A stretch of 64,000 nt of DNA, taken from positions 25,504,001 to 25,568,000 of the forward strand of contig CM076152.1 of NCBI GenBank assembly GCA_038025085.1, given 5' to 3'. The notes beneath the pieces are model-generated. The model had not been told where the DNA came from. It saw only the letters and a list, made by a program, of their open reading frames with translations, and did no database searches. Each line of letters opens with the position of its first letter. Positions within the stretch are counted from its first letter, which is position 1. Shown piece after piece: positions 1 through 11,460 of this stretch. This stretch comes from Tetragonia tetragonoides. Taxonomy: Eukaryota > Streptophyta > Magnoliopsida > Caryophyllales > Aizoaceae. The position numbers and the translations under genes were made by a program.

Positions 1-1260
1 GTAAAGCATTCACATTGAGTGTGGGCTCTATTGTTTCTATGAAGGCTATCTTCTCAAAGCCCCATAACTCCTCGTCTTGCTCATTATTCTCTATCTTTAG
101 GACTAGAGATTTTTCAATCTGGGCTACCATAGTATCAGCGCAGACTTCCAAGGTGGATCCTGCCAAGGATAACTTTACCTTTTGATGCAGGGTTGAGGCT
201 ACAGCATTTAGCCCGTGTAACCAGGGCCTTCCTAAGAGTAGGTTGAAGGTGGCTGGAATATCAATTACATGGAATTGGACCATTTTCTCGACGGGCCCAA
301 TATTGATATTCATGAAGAAGGTGCCCAATATGTTCCTTTTGGAATTATCGTAAGCCCTTAGCCCTTGTGCGGAATGCGCGAGGTTGTTGCAGTCTATTCT
401 GACGTGTTCAGCAGTCCTCAAGGGGCATACATTTACAGCAGAGCCATTTTCAACTAAAGTCATAGGGAGTTGTCTTTGTTCACAGATTACAGTAAGATAA
501 AGGGCTTTGTTGTGGTGAATACCCTCAAGTGGAAGGTCTTTGTCAGAAAAAGTGACGGGCGTGGATGACTTTCCTTGGACCAGGAGGTTGACTACCTCTT
601 CAGGGGTGGCATTTGGAGAAATGGTGGTTGCATTCAAGGCCTCTAGCACCGCCCTTCTATGAGTGATAGAGGTGGTCAACCGTTGCCAGATGGATATGTC
701 AGCTTTTGTTCTTTGTAGTTGTTTGAGGATGTTGGTCCCATCGTCCTCTTTTGCCATTTCTCTTTGGGCTGAATCCCTAGTGGGGATGGTTACAGGCTCT
801 ACAGGTTGGATTTCAGATGGATCCATATAGATATTTTCGGGCCTGAATTGGCGTCCCGATCTTGTGAGGTAGTTTAGGGCTTTATCATCCTCTTCTTTTT
901 CATCATCGGAGATATCGTACCAGTCTTTGCCATTAGCTATGTCATGGACTTGAGGAGTCAACACATATTCTGGATCAGTATATGACCCATTATCTTCTTC
1001 ATCGCTATCCCAAAGGCCACAGACGTCCAGCGTGGGCCTTGGGCTTGGGTATGGTGGTATGGCCTGCCCGATAGGAGTGATCAAATAAGATGGATCAAAC
1101 CCTTCTTCTATGTCAATGGCAAAAGAATCCCCGAGGGGATAATTGTTGTTGGTGGGTGGCGGTGCATCTTTAGGCAATGGTATTGTGCCATTATCAAACA
1201 AGTCCTGGATTTTATCTGAGAGTGTAACACTTTTCAGTGTCGTGTCCACGCCCCCTATGG
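1..1260 (-). pseudogene. Element E protease and gag-pro linker (broken)
   Basis: This is the minus-strand equivalent of the A segment 30700-32000. It holds the C-terminal gag/linker with an acidic stretch around 880-1010 (matching SDEEDNGSYTDPE in A), then the retroviral-type aspartic protease, whose active site lies near 440-465, then the start of the protease-RT linker at 1-100. In A and B the active-site loop reads LVDNGSAVNVCPL. Here the codon at 449-451 reads as Glu, giving LVENGSA, so the catalytic Asp is lost. The protease would cut Gag-Pol in virus-like particles. It is too damaged to be active. Confidence 0.75.
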
Positions 1261-2517
1261 TATTTGCAGAATGCAGACTCGTTCCAATATGGTGATCTTT
1301 TCTCTACGGATGGATCGGGACTAGGCCCAATCAGATGTAGATAGTCTCCTTTGATCAACTTATCTAGAGCTTTGACCTAAGTCATTCCAAGGGGAGTGTA
1401 CCTTTTTGGACGCCTATCAGCTATGGCATTTCACTTTATTTCCTCTACTTGTGGAGGCATTGTTGGTAGTAGTGTATTTCATATCTTTATATCCACTTTT
1501 GTTCTTGTTGTAGGTGACCTTGTTCTTCCCTCTTTGGAGTTGATCATCTTCAATGGCCATGCCTACTTTCGTTATTTGGGCATAGGTGGTTATGGGTTGA
1601 AACTTCACGTGTTCACGGTACTCAGATGCTAAATTTTGGACTAGGATTCTGATTTGATCCCTTTCAGATAGGTGATTAATCATTTCAGCAGCTTTGGTCC
1701 TCCATCTTCTCACGAAATTGGTGAACCCTTCTTTATCACCTTGCTTGGTGATGTCCAACTCTCTTAATGCCGTGGGTGGCAAGACATTGTCAGCATACCT
1801 CTGGATGAATAATGTGGATAGATCTTCCCATTTTTCCAACTTTTGGGTGGGCAACTTGAAGAACCAGGCCCTGACAACAGGATCCAAGGTTTAAGGAAAG
1901 AGGTGAACATACAGCTCTTCTTCAATGCCTCTAAGGCCCAATGCAGTGGTAAAGGCTCTAATGTGATCTTATGGATCATCGGTTCCTTTGAAAGTGGGAA
2001 CTTCATGCATGGAAAACTTAGTGGGCAATTTTCCCTTGATGTGGGGAGCATAGCCTTCTGAATTGATGATCATGTCGTTGAAGACACGACTCTTGCCTAG
2101 GACAGATTCAAGCCTGTTCAGCTTGGCTTGATGTTCTTGGACTTCTTTAGTGGAGGGTTCGTCCTTTTTGTCATCGGGCCTGGGCTCATCATTATCCTTA
2201 GTAGGGGGATCCAACTTAGCGACACGGGCTTCCATATCAGTGAATCTAGCATTCATGGCGACCATTTGGGCTAAAAGGTCGTCCATCTTTTGGTCAGCGG
2301 TTCTCTCAGTGTCTCCAGACATAGCCAACTTATGTGAACTAGGTGGTGAGGCTTGAGGTGACGTTGGCAGTGTACGAAGGTAATCGAGCCAAATGGGGCC
2401 CACGAACTGTGCTTGTGGTGAAGGTTCGAATGGTAACTTGTGGACTAATGTCTTGCTGGACTCGTCCCTCTCCCACATCCTAGGACCGGGATCTTTACTT
2501 CTACCAATTCTGGAAAT
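1261..2517 (-). pseudogene. Element E gag (broken)
   Basis: This is a gag of the retrotransposon capsid type. The N-terminal half (minus ORF ending at 1969) has SRIGRSKDPGP, an amphipathic helix DQKMDDLLAQMVAMNARFTD and a charged K/E/D linker. The capsid core follows, with PEVPTF-like, HLFP, VRAWFFKLPTQKLEKWEDL and LRELDITKQGDKEGF motifs at 1417-1887, in another frame. The frame break near 1880-1970 separates the two halves. At the position of A's ATG (14042) this copy has ATT (2515-2517), so the start codon is lost. The product would form the particle that packages element RNA; this copy cannot make it. Confidence 0.85.
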
Positions 2518-3518
2518 AAAAAGGCCCGTGTAAGAAAATAGAAAATAAATAGGAACCTCCACAGAATAAAAGTTTTATTTTAAAACAAATGTGGGAAGAG
2601 AATCTAGTACTAATCCTTAACATGATGATCTTTTGGGAAAGACGCGATTTTATGTAAATAGAATATTCGAGTCAATGATCTTGCGACTTTATTAGAATAA
2701 CAAATACTCTTGACTTGCATATGGGATGAAATTCCCTAATTTAAGGAAAGAAGATATACTATTGACTTGCATATGGAATAAAATTGGACTCTTTTTTTTA
2801 TTTGGTGAAAGATCATTGACGGGAATATATCATTTGCATGCAATCTAATTCTTATGGAAAGGAACGTCTTCCTAACATGGTCACTAGCATCATCGGAGTC
2901 ATACAGGGATTCTATTTCCTAAAAAAAAAAGATCCTAGACTCAACTTTGTAAACCTGACAAAACGCATAAGCAAACGAAAGGAAAACCTTCCCTAACCAG
3001 GACTCAAAAAAGGAATCCTAAGGGGGGATCTAGTCCTAACATTCTATGAAAACTAATCACATAGCAAGGAAACAATCAATAACAATATGGCAAGTAAATC
3101 AATTAGCACCTTGATATGAACTATGGGACATAATGCAATAGTTGACACAATCTATGGTTGGATATGGTAACCGATGATCGGATGCGTTTCGTCATCTATG
3201 GGGTGCATGGTAAGACTAGACGTACCGTTTTACACATCTCGAATGGAAACATGTAAATGCCATGGGGTAGAACACGACTATGTGCAAAGGTAATTCGGAC
3301 CGAATGGGTCACCGGCCTAAGTCATAGACATTGTTCGAAAGGGTAAATCCTGTTTATGGAGTGGTGATATCTTTCGACATCTTGCGATGATAACGCATGC
3401 AGTATGAATGATATGGATGCAAAAGCAAAGAAAATAAACACATACGGTAATTGAACCAAATAGCTAAAAATAAATTATTGACATTGATAAGTGTTCGAAT
3501 TACATCCTCTTATTAAAT
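2518..3518 (-). other. Element E 5' untranslated leader
   Basis: This is noncoding leader between gag and the primer-binding site. It matches the A leader 13058-14041, for example the block with ATATGGAATAAAATTGGACTC and the CATAGATTGTGTC block. I see no ORF worth calling. Like other Tat-type leaders it is about 1 kb long. Confidence 0.7.
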
Positions 3519-3535
3519 CCCCAGCAGAGTCACCA
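3519..3535 (-). other. Primer-binding site of element E
   Basis: The minus strand reads TGGTGACTCTGCTGGGG directly inside the LTR 3' end. It is one of the TGGCGACTC-type sites seen in B (15454) and D (54623). This class is described in Ogre elements as complementary to tRNA-Arg; I recall this and did not check it. Confidence 0.75.
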
Positions 3536-3536
3536 C

Positions 3537-5037
3537 ATTAAGAACCCTCGCCCTTTTTCGGCGCTATTCGAATTTATTTAGTTGGAATTAATGGTTCTTA
3601 AATAATATGTCGCATGCAATTTAAATTAATTATAACGAATAACAATTTGCAAATAAGAACCCGCCACCAATTTTTAAGGAAACAATTGAAAACGATCAAA
3701 GTGCACCCAATTCCTACTGGGAATTGACTAATGCCCATGGGACTAAATATTGAGTTCGGAGATGTAGGTATAAAATAAATAAAACGAATCTCATCTAAAT
3801 CGCCCGTATAAACGGCCTCTACTAAGCTTATCCAGGTCAAATATATATTTATGTTATATGGTTCCATGCAAGTCCGGTCGTCCAAGATCCTAGATTAACT
3901 AGGCGGGTTAAGAACAACCAAATTACCTATGTTATCACTTTGCTTAATTTATATCCAATTTACATGCATACTATCAACAAGCATAAACAAGATATAAAGC
4001 ATTAAATTAATGCTCCAACCTACGACACTTTGCTAAACGCGCCAAGTATTGTATATGCACATCAATAAAACCGTTAGTAACTTCAAAAGAAGAACAATGC
4101 AAAGGTAATAACTTTATGCTAAGATAAACCTAGAAGCCTACTATATGCATGCAAAAACTACAAAAAGATGCAAACTTGCATAAACTAATAAAAAGATGCT
4201 AACTTTATATTAGCTAACCATGCATAATTATATACAAAACCCAAAGCATGCAAATTTATTAAACCAAAATAAATAGCTAAATAAAACATAATTAATGAAT
4301 AGTAAACAAGAGATTTAATAAAGAATTAGGCCCTCAGGATGGTTAACCTGGACGTTCTATTCGAACGGGACTAGTAGAATTGGAATTGCTCTTCAATCTT
4401 TGGTGCTATGCTAGATGTAATGGTTGCTTGGATCTTCAGATTTTTGAATTCTCTTTGATTTGGGGGAATTTGTGCTCTCAATGCTCTCAAAATTATGAAC
4501 GGACTGCCCTCTGCAAAAGAGGGTGAAAAGGAATATTTATAGAGCTGGGGGACGAAATTAGGGGCTCAGGGCAAGAAGCCCGGCGCCAAAACTCGGCCCA
4601 GCCAAAAAAACCGTTCAGCGGCCCCGCGGAGGGCAGCTGGGGCCAGTGGCTGGCCAGAAGGCCCCCGTTGTCACGCGTTGGCCGCCGAGCAGGCAGCGAT
4701 AGCCACCGGGCATGATGGCGCGCGCATGACTAGGGTTTTTTGACTTTTTGTGCTCAGTAAATTACGAAATTTCCCTTGGGCTGACCCAAGGGGTCGGGAT
4801 TGAGCGGTTTTGACCCAAATCTTCGAGACACGATATCTCTTTATACGGGAGCCTGATTGAGGCAAGGTCAAAGGCGTTGGAATCCTTATAACAAGGGATA
4901 TCCAAATACTGAGGTTTCAAGGAATTCGGTCGAGGTTTCCGAGCAATGTCCTTTTCTACTCACGTCCATGTTAATCCATTACCATCATCATGGGGCGTTG
5001 CGGTATCAGGGGATGAGAACCGATTAGGGTGTCTACA
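3537..5037 (-). repeat. 5' LTR of element E
   Basis: About 1.5 kb. The minus strand starts TGTAGACACCCTAAT at 5037 and ends near GGTTCTTAAT at 3537, where the usual terminal CA has mutated. It aligns with the A LTRs 11461-13038 and 49943-51458 throughout. A TATA box (CTATAAATA on the minus strand, about 4534-4543) and a GC-rich AGCGGC/GCCGC block upstream of it (about 4615-4690) mark the U3 promoter. The gag start lies about 1 kb downstream. Confidence 0.9.
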
Positions 5038-5324
5038 CATGTCCATGCTAGATTTTCATGATCATGTCATTTGCGCTGTTGTGCTGTTTGCCCATATGTG
5101 AACGCAATGTTTGCGTAGTCGTTTTGGTCTTTATAGAATATTAGGTTACACCCCAATTAGGATGTTTTACTTTTTGAGTCTAGATTTTGTCTTAAGATTG
5201 AGTCTAGAATCTTTATTTTTAGGAAATAATATCCCCGAATGTTCTATTGATGCTTGTTACCTTAGGAAAAGATTTAATGGTTTATTCTTTCCTTTTATTT
5301 AAGAAGTTAGTTTTAGCCAAAGAT

Positions 5325-5745
5325 TTCACAATATCTCTCCCCTCCCCTTTTAGTCAAGAGTATAATATCTTTTGTTCTATCTCATGTTGAGTCGAGATAA
5401 TATCGCTCCCCTCCCCTTTTAGTCAAGAGTATAATATCTTTTGCTTTATCCCATATTGACTCGAGATAATATCTCTCCCCTCTCCTTTTTAGTCAAGAGT
5501 ATAATAACTTTTGCTTTATCCCATATTGAGTCGGGATAATATCTCTCCCCTCTCCTTTTAGTCAAGAGTATAATATCTTTTGCTTTATCCCATATTGAGT
5601 AGGGATAATATCTGTCCCCTCTCATTTTTAGTGAAGAGTATAATATCTTTTGCTTTATCCCATATTGAGTCGAGATAATATCTCCCCCCCCCCTCCTCCT
5701 TTTAGTCAAGAGTATAATATCTTTTTATTTTTATCCCGCGTCGAG
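5325..5745 (+). repeat. Tandem repeat in the C leader, about six 69-70-bp units
   Basis: Each unit carries TTTTAGTCAAGAGTATAATA followed by a TTTGCTTTATCCCATATTGAG segment and a CTCTCCCCTC tract. TAGTCAAGAG starts at 5351, 5420, 5490, 5559, 5629 (as GTGAAGAG) and 5703, giving spacings of 69, 70, 69, 70 and 74. The leader of element D has a related array (55300-55790) with a 65-bp period. Confidence 0.9.
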
Positions 5746-5888
5746 ATCTTTTGACCTAAACCTATTACTTAGTCCCTAAGAGTAACTATGTTGATTGAAT
5801 ATTCTAGATAGAGATTTCCCACTTTTTTTTTTTACAACTTTTCATTTGTGGAACTTGTTAGTCTTTCCTTCTCTAAGTCTTATCCGCT

Positions 5889-6300
5889 GTCCAGGATTGG
5901 GAAGAAAACAGCCGATCCAAAAAGTTGGGAACGCGATCATAGTAATCAACGTCTGGATAGTCCTCCCATATCTATGTTTAATTCTATTTGCATGTCTAAT
6001 GGTGTTAAATCCAATAATAATGGCTCAGTTGATGTTCCAGTTTTTTTTATCAATGAAATGAATACTGATTCTGCTTACTTCTTGGATTACTTAGTAGCTA
6101 ATAATTCAAAATATGAATAAGAGTTTCCCAAAGAAGTCACTAAAGCACTATTAGAGCATGAATAAAAGACTTAAGTTGAGGAAGAAACAGAATTAATTAA
6201 TCTTGCAAGCAATCAAGAGTCGTGCCAAGTGCGCATTGGCTTATCGCTAACTCCCAAAGAGCGAGAAAGCTTTATAAATCTTTTAAAATAGTACATATAC
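5889..6300 (+). pseudogene. Element C gag remnant fused to the pre-RT linker by deletion
   Basis: The gag N-terminus is recognisable (SRIGKKTADPKSWERDHSN, about 5891-5950) but jumps near 5960 into the linker that precedes RT (DYLVANNSKYE then a PKEVTKALLEHE-like stretch). The linker matches A at 32800-33030. The whole capsid, zinc-finger and protease region is therefore missing. The codon aligned with A's gag ATG is CTG. Stops at 6118 and 6163 confirm decay. C could not make particles by itself, and the deletion removed several kilobases of the family's normal length. Confidence 0.8.
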
Positions 6301-7600
6301 GTTTTCGCTTGGTCCTACAAAGATATGTTGGGAATAAGTCGCGAGATAGCACAACATACAATACCGCTCAATCCTGATTCAAAACCTGTAAAGCAAAAAC
6401 TTCGAAGAATGAAACCTGAGTGGACATTGAAAATCAAAGAAGAGGTGTAGAAACAGCTCGCAACAAGTTTTATTAAGGTCGCTTAATATCCAGAATGGGT
6501 CGTTAACATAGTGCCCGTTCCAAAAAAGGACGGCAAAGTAAGGATGTGCGTCGATTTCAGAGATCTAGACAAGGCAAGTCCAAAGGATGACTTTCGCTTG
6601 CCACATATAGACGTACTGGTGGACAATACCACAGAACATGCCCTCTTATCATTCATGGACGGCTATGCAGGGTATAACCAAATACAAATGGCCGAAGAAG
6701 AAATGGGGAAAACCACCATTATAATCCAATGGGGAACATATTTCTATACTGTTATGTCTTTCGGGTTGAAAATTGCGGGGGCAACATACCAAAGAACCGC
6801 AACTTCCCTTCTACATGACATGATGCAGAAGGAAGCCGAGGTGTACGTAGACGATATGATCATCAAATCCAAGGAGAGAAAAGGGCATATACCCTCTCTA
6901 AAGAAATTCTTCGACAGACTTCGGAACTACAACGTGAGATTAAATCCTCAAAAGTGTGCATTTGGAATAACTTTTGGCAAGCTCTTAAGATTTGTCATAA
7001 GCACAAGAGGCATTAAAATTGATCCTACCAAAATCAAATCTATAAGAGATATGCCCTCTCCTAAAAATGAAAAGCAATAAGAAGATTTTTAGGACGCCTC
7101 CAATATATAAGTCGATTCATATCCAAATTGACTATTACATGTGAGCTCATCTCCAAAAAGCTGAAAAAAGACACCAAATCTACCTGGGATGATCAGTGCA
7201 AGCAGGCTTTCGACAAAATTAAGGAGTATTTAGCTAATCCACATGTGTTGGTTCCACGAATTCAGGGAAAACCACTTATGCTATACCTAACAGTCACAAA
7301 AACTTCCAGGGGTGCTATGTTGGCCCAAAAGGTGGAGAATGATGAAAAGGCAATATACTACCTTAACAAGAAGTTCTTAGAATACGAAACACGTTACTCC
7401 ACACTAGAGAAGACGTGTCTCGCATTAGTCACTGCAACAAAGAAGCTTCGACACTATATGCTACAACATTCTATCCATATAAAGTCAAGGATGAATCCAC
7501 TAAAGTACTTGTTCGAGAAACCCATCCTTAGCGGAAGAATACCAAGGTGGACTGTCACACTTTCATAATTTGATCTAACTTTTGAACACCAAAAGGCGAT
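6240..7600 (+). pseudogene. Element C reverse transcriptase and first RNase H (broken)
   Basis: RT begins around GLSLTPKERESF. It carries VPKKDGKVRMCVDFRDLDKA (block A), LPHIDVLVDNT, SFMDGYAGYNQI (catalytic Asp), MSFGLKIAGATYQR, the catalytic YVDDMI at about 6845-6865 and a thumb ending near 7077. Stops at 6290, 6450 and 6484 and the stop at 7078-7080 break it. The frame resumes at 7128 with connection/RNase H sequence (LYLTVTKTSRGAML, YYLNKKFLEYETRYSTLEK). The enzyme would copy element RNA to cDNA in particles. The active-site residues remain but the reading frame does not. Confidence 0.9.
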
Positions 7601-8180
7601 CAAAGGACATGCCATTTCTGAACATCTCGCTGAAAACCCAGTTAGTAGCGAATATGCCACAAATGACTTTCCCGATGAAGCAATAATGAATGTTGAAGAA
7701 AGCACCTAGGAGTTATACTTTGAAGGAGCATCAAACCAAAAGAGTTATGGCGTAGGAATATTATTAGCCAACCCAGAAGGCGCGCATACTCCCATAGCCG
7801 TCAAATTAGACCACGAAGTAACTAACAACGGTGCCAAATATGAAGCATGCATCATTGGTTTAGAAGCGGCAATAGAGTTACAAATTAAGGACCTAAAGGT
7901 ATAGGAGACTCAACTCTCATCATAAATCAAGTTTCCAAAAAGTGGAGAGGGAAAAGCGAATCCATGGCACCTTACCAGGAATATCTTAAAAAGATAGCCA
8001 AATATTTCACTCACGTCTGTTTTACATACCATCCTAGAGAGGACAACCAGTTCGCGGATGCCTTAGCAAAGATGGCCTCCATGATAAATATTCCATATGA
8101 TGTAATCACCATGCCACTTCACATTCAAAGGTGCACTGAGCCCGCCTTTTGTAATGGGCACGAGGTATGCGTCAATTAAT
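7600..8180 (+). pseudogene. Element C second, archaeal-like RNase H (broken)
   Basis: A second RNase H follows the first, the dual-RNase H arrangement of the Tat lineage. The expected motifs are FDGAS, NNGAEY, a GDS motif and ADALAK. In C the first reads FEGAS (Asp to Glu) and the second NNGAKY (Glu to Lys), so two catalytic positions are changed. HPREDNQFADALAKMASM near 8030-8085 is intact. The TAG within 'aaaggtatag' near 7900 and the frameshift after it break the frame. The domain would remove element RNA during cDNA synthesis. Confidence 0.85.
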
Positions 8181-9442
8181 GAGGAGGAAGAAGAGGAATG
8201 GTTTACTAACATTCTCAATCTATTCGGCGAAGGCAATTACCCTGCACAATTGACACCTAGGGCCCAAAGGGCTTTAAGAAGACTAGCCGCACAATACATA
8301 CATGTGCAAGGAAAACTTTATAAAAAGACACTGCAAGGGCTAAATCTTCTATGTCTAAAGGAACGTGAGGCAAGCAAAGTCATGAGCGACATACATAATG
8401 GTGTATGTGGTCCCCATATGAATGGACTGACTTTAGTCAAGAAAAGTCTAAGGCAAGGATACTATTGGACTAAAATGGAGAAGGACTATATTGAATACTT
8501 GAGAAAGTGCACACGCTACCAATTCCACGCCAATTTACAACCTAGACCTCCTATTCCTCTACATACATTCACCTCACCATAGCCGTTCTCTTCATGGGTC
8601 ATTGACATCATTGGAAAAATCTCCTCTACAGGAAAAGGAGGCCATGAATACATACTAGTCGCGATAGATTATTTCACCAAATGGGTCAAAGCTCGTTCAT
8701 ACGCAAGAATACCGTCAAAGCACGTGGCAAAGTTCATTCATGACAACATCATTACCAGATATGGAGTACCCCACGAAATCATAAGTGAGCACGGGACCCA
8801 ATTCAAAAAGGATGTTGCTGAATTTTTCACGAAGTTCAAAATTCAACATCAACAGTCTTCACCTTATAGGCCACAAACGAATGGAGCCGTAGAATCTGCA
8901 AACAAGAACGTAAAGCAAATGATAGTTAAGATGACGGAAACCTACCAAAATTGCCCCGACAAGCTACAATTTGCCCTATGGGGATATAAAACTACTATTC
9001 GATCCTCAACAAGAGCTACGCCCTATTCTTTTGTATACGCATCGAGGCAGTACTCCCAGTCAAGGGAGAAATCCCTTCCTTAAGGCTAGCTCTGAAAGTG
9101 AATTACCCGAAGTTGATTGGGTCCAAGCCAGATATGATCAGTTAGTCTTACTAGACGAAAGATGACTAAATGCCCTACATTACGGTCATGTTTACCAAAC
9201 AAGGATGGCAAGACATTTTGATCAACGATTCAAGGCTAGAGGACTAAAAGAAGGAGACTTAGTCCTGAAAGAGGTAAGACCAATTGTAGTCGACCCTCGA
9301 GTAAAGTTCAAGCCTAATTGAGCCGGCTCATACATCATCAAGACAATACTATCCGGTGGAGCGGTATAGTTTATGGATATAGATGGCAACGAGTTCACTC
9401 AACTCACAAGTATGGACCAACTTAAGCGATTCTATGCATAAA
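8154..9442 (+). pseudogene. Element C integrase (broken)
   Basis: The N-terminal zinc-binding region has H..H..C..C (around VHNGVCGPHMNG-like sequence, then LRKCTRYQ, where the second Cys is replaced by Tyr). The catalytic core has DIIGKI near 8603, ISEHGTQF near 8780 (Asp to Glu) and GAVESANKN near 8885. The C-terminal GPY/F-like part (about 9290-9340) has a stop within the usual NWSGPF motif. The frame ends at DQLKRFYA (about 9420-9442). Stops at 8579, 9081 and 9163 and a frameshift mark a pseudogene. Integrase joins the element cDNA to host DNA. Confidence 0.9.
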
Positions 9443-9550
9443 TATTAAATCTTTGAGAGAGCCCACTAAGGCACCAAATGCAAGTCAAAATCGGTCAAAC
9501 CCGTCCACGCGGGGTCCACGACCAAAAAAAAAAACGAGATTTGGTTTTAC

Positions 9551-9612
9551 GAACTACATTGGCCTGATTTCGCATGGATATGTAGGTAACCCATATAACT
9601 TGGGCCCGACCA
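9551..9612 (+). other. Conserved post-integrase block with stem-loops, copy in C
   Basis: GAACTAC..TGGCCTGATT, then GGATATGTAGGTAACC, a short hairpin CCCATATAACTTGGG, and GGCCCGACC. The same block lies in B (21574), A (split by the CACTA insertion at 36264/40814) and D (58084). It always falls a short distance past the end of pol or its remnant. No ORF accounts for the conservation. See the findings for compensatory changes in the hairpin. Confidence 0.75.
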
Positions 9613-9839
9613 CTTTAATAAAATAAATCTTTAAGGGAGCTGTTAATCCATTCGATTAATGCAAAAATAAGCAAGTCTTTCATTGATATCGCTAAAGTCC
9701 ATTACATGCTGTAATAAAGATCAAGTGCGAAAATAATTATAACAAAAAAACATAATAATAAAAGGCAATTCTAAACTACAACTACTTGGGCATGCAAACT
9801 CGTTATTTGAATTATGATACTCAGCACAAAAAAGCAAGA
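9613..9839 (+). other. Noncoding spacer between post-integrase block and antisense gene 1 in C
   Basis: A-rich spacer with no ORF. It corresponds to B 21636-21822 and A 40880-41127. Confidence 0.6.
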
Positions 9840-11419
9840 CTTGCTAGATAGCTAGAGGTGGACAACTCCTCTTTATCTTTATTAACTTCGGGCTCTTGGG
9901 CGGGCTCGCTGGGCTGATCACGTTCCATTCGTTCTTTTTGAGCCCATATTTCCCTACCATTGCTAGAAGAGGCCTCGTGATCACTGGGCCTAACTTGAAA
10001 GACTTGTTTGGCCGAATGGGTCGGATTCTTCCTCTTCTTAGATTGGGCCTTGACCTTACTTTTTCCCTTACCCTTAGTTTGGGGCTTGGATGGCTTAGTG
10101 GGCCTATCAATGGGAGTTATCCTTCAACCTCATGGTTCGTCATATTTGCGGGACTTGAATAAATCATTTTCCTCTTCTAGGAGCCTTTGGTTTACTTGAT
10201 GGTCACCACTCCAAATCCATTCCTCATAAAATCTAGATAACCCGTTTGAATGCGGTTATACCGGCTTAGTCCACACTTGGCGACGGTTCCAAGGCCGTTC
10301 CCAATTAGACACCAAAGAGGACGTTAAGGGCCCTTGACAATTAGGCTCGCAACTTACATTCGGGATCCTTTGCCTTTAGCCGTATTGGCGGAGGAAGCGG
10401 TTCGGTAGGAAGAACGTCAAGGTATACAAACCAATGATCCTCGTAAAGGGCACATTCTCACTACGCCCTACAATTTTGGTGGTACGCCACCATGGAGACG
10501 AACTAAGTCGGTTGGATCTTGGTGTATAAGTATGCTATCCACTCCTCCCGAGAGGATTAAGAGAACTTTCGGCGTCTCGCCGGAAATTGTTTAGGGAGGA
10601 ACTTCCTAGTGTCAATGGGAGCCTCAAGCTAGTGGAGTCTCTCTTGAAGCCATATACACAAAAACAACAAAAGGAAAATTCAAGTCAATACAATGTGAGA
10701 AATTCACCACATAAAGTTAAATCCACAAAGATTAAGGCTTTATCACAAAAGCTTACTTGAAGGAGTAAAGGGCTCCCGGTAAAGGACTCTTGAGGATTGC
10801 TCTTGAGCCTATCTAAAGCAAGGATTGTCTCTCCTACAACCAAGTGCATAGGAGAGTTATCCCATTGAATTTTCTAGGTCACCGTAAGAAGGAAAGTTTG
10901 ACCCTTTTTGATGGTAGACTTCTTTTCGGATGGAATAAGAGCGTCTTCGTTACCTCTAACAAACAAGTAACGATGGAGGAGGCAAAATACAAAAGCATGT
11001 TTCTTGTACCTCATATCCATCGCATTTCGAGCCCTAAAGGTGAAGAAAGTCACGAGCCTAGAAAGATCAACATCCTCACCATGAAGCACTTGAGCAACTT
11101 GACGTGAAGACAACCCAAGGTATCGTAGGAAATCACCCGAAAAAGCGTTCCCCAAGTAAGGAACGACGGGAGAGCTTTCGGTTGGAAAGGCAATGATATC
11201 GGAGAACTCCTCCACGAAAGGGCACATCTCAGGAGCACCAAAATGGAAAACATGGAACTTTGGGTCCCAAAACTCAATAGAAGCATGAAGAAACTCCCAT
11301 AAAATCTTTACTTGTTTGAGGTGAAAGAAGACATTAAGATGGAAGGGAGTAAGTTCTAATCTCTCCTCTACGGTCATAGAGGCCAGCCAAGCATCAAAGG
11401 CACCATCAAAGTTCACCAT
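9840..11419 (-). pseudogene. Element C antisense gene 1 (DUF7745/plant-mobile-domain-like), broken
   Basis: The start codon is at 11417-11419. The N-terminal 180 residues are readable: FDAWLASMTVEERLELTPF, an EFWDPKFHVFHFG motif, CPFVEEFSDI and a helix-rich part with FVFCLLHRYLFV. Downstream (10870-10110) the frame is shifted, but RQYG and related segments match B. The charged C-terminal tail at 9840-9990 has ASSSNGREIWAQKERME, similar to A at 41170-41290. It resembles uncharacterised plant proteins linked to transposons; its function is unknown. The TATA box now lies 40 kb away at 51501 because element A is inserted 41 bp upstream of the ATG. Confidence 0.8.
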
Positions 11420-11460
11420 TGTTAAGATTAAGGATTTTCTCTCAAGGAATTTTCTCTCTC

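Larger units (their letters stand above)
1..5037 (-). mobile_element. Element E: partial Tat/Ogre-like Ty3/gypsy retrotransposon (family A)
   Basis: Reading the minus strand from 5037 down: an LTR (5037-3537), a primer-binding site, an untranslated leader, gag and protease; the rest leaves the window at position 1. It belongs to the same family as element A, since its LTR begins TGTAGACACCCTAAT like A's and gag, protease and leader match A along their length. It lies inside element C, because the C leader begins abruptly at 5038 right after the LTR terminus. The five bases after the insertion are CATGT; the matching target-site duplication should lie left of the window and cannot be checked here. 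Confidence 0.85.
5038..11460 (+). mobile_element. Element C, left segment: leader to antisense gene 1
   Basis: This is the base-layer Tat/Ogre-like element. It carries part of the leader (5038-5880), a gag remnant, pol (RT, RNase H, integrase) up to 9442, the conserved post-integrase block (9551) and antisense gene 1 (ends 11419). Its 5' LTR lies left of element E, outside the window. Element A interrupts C at 11460. C resumes at 51459 with the same five bases, CTCTC, on both sides, which proves the continuity. The leader is homologous to the D leader (for example CCATGTCCATGCTAGAT at 5042 and 55058), so C and D are related families. Confidence 0.85.

Noticed and set aside
5111..5302. 63-codon ORF in the C leader
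   Set aside because: The matching D leader has no such frame; noncoding.
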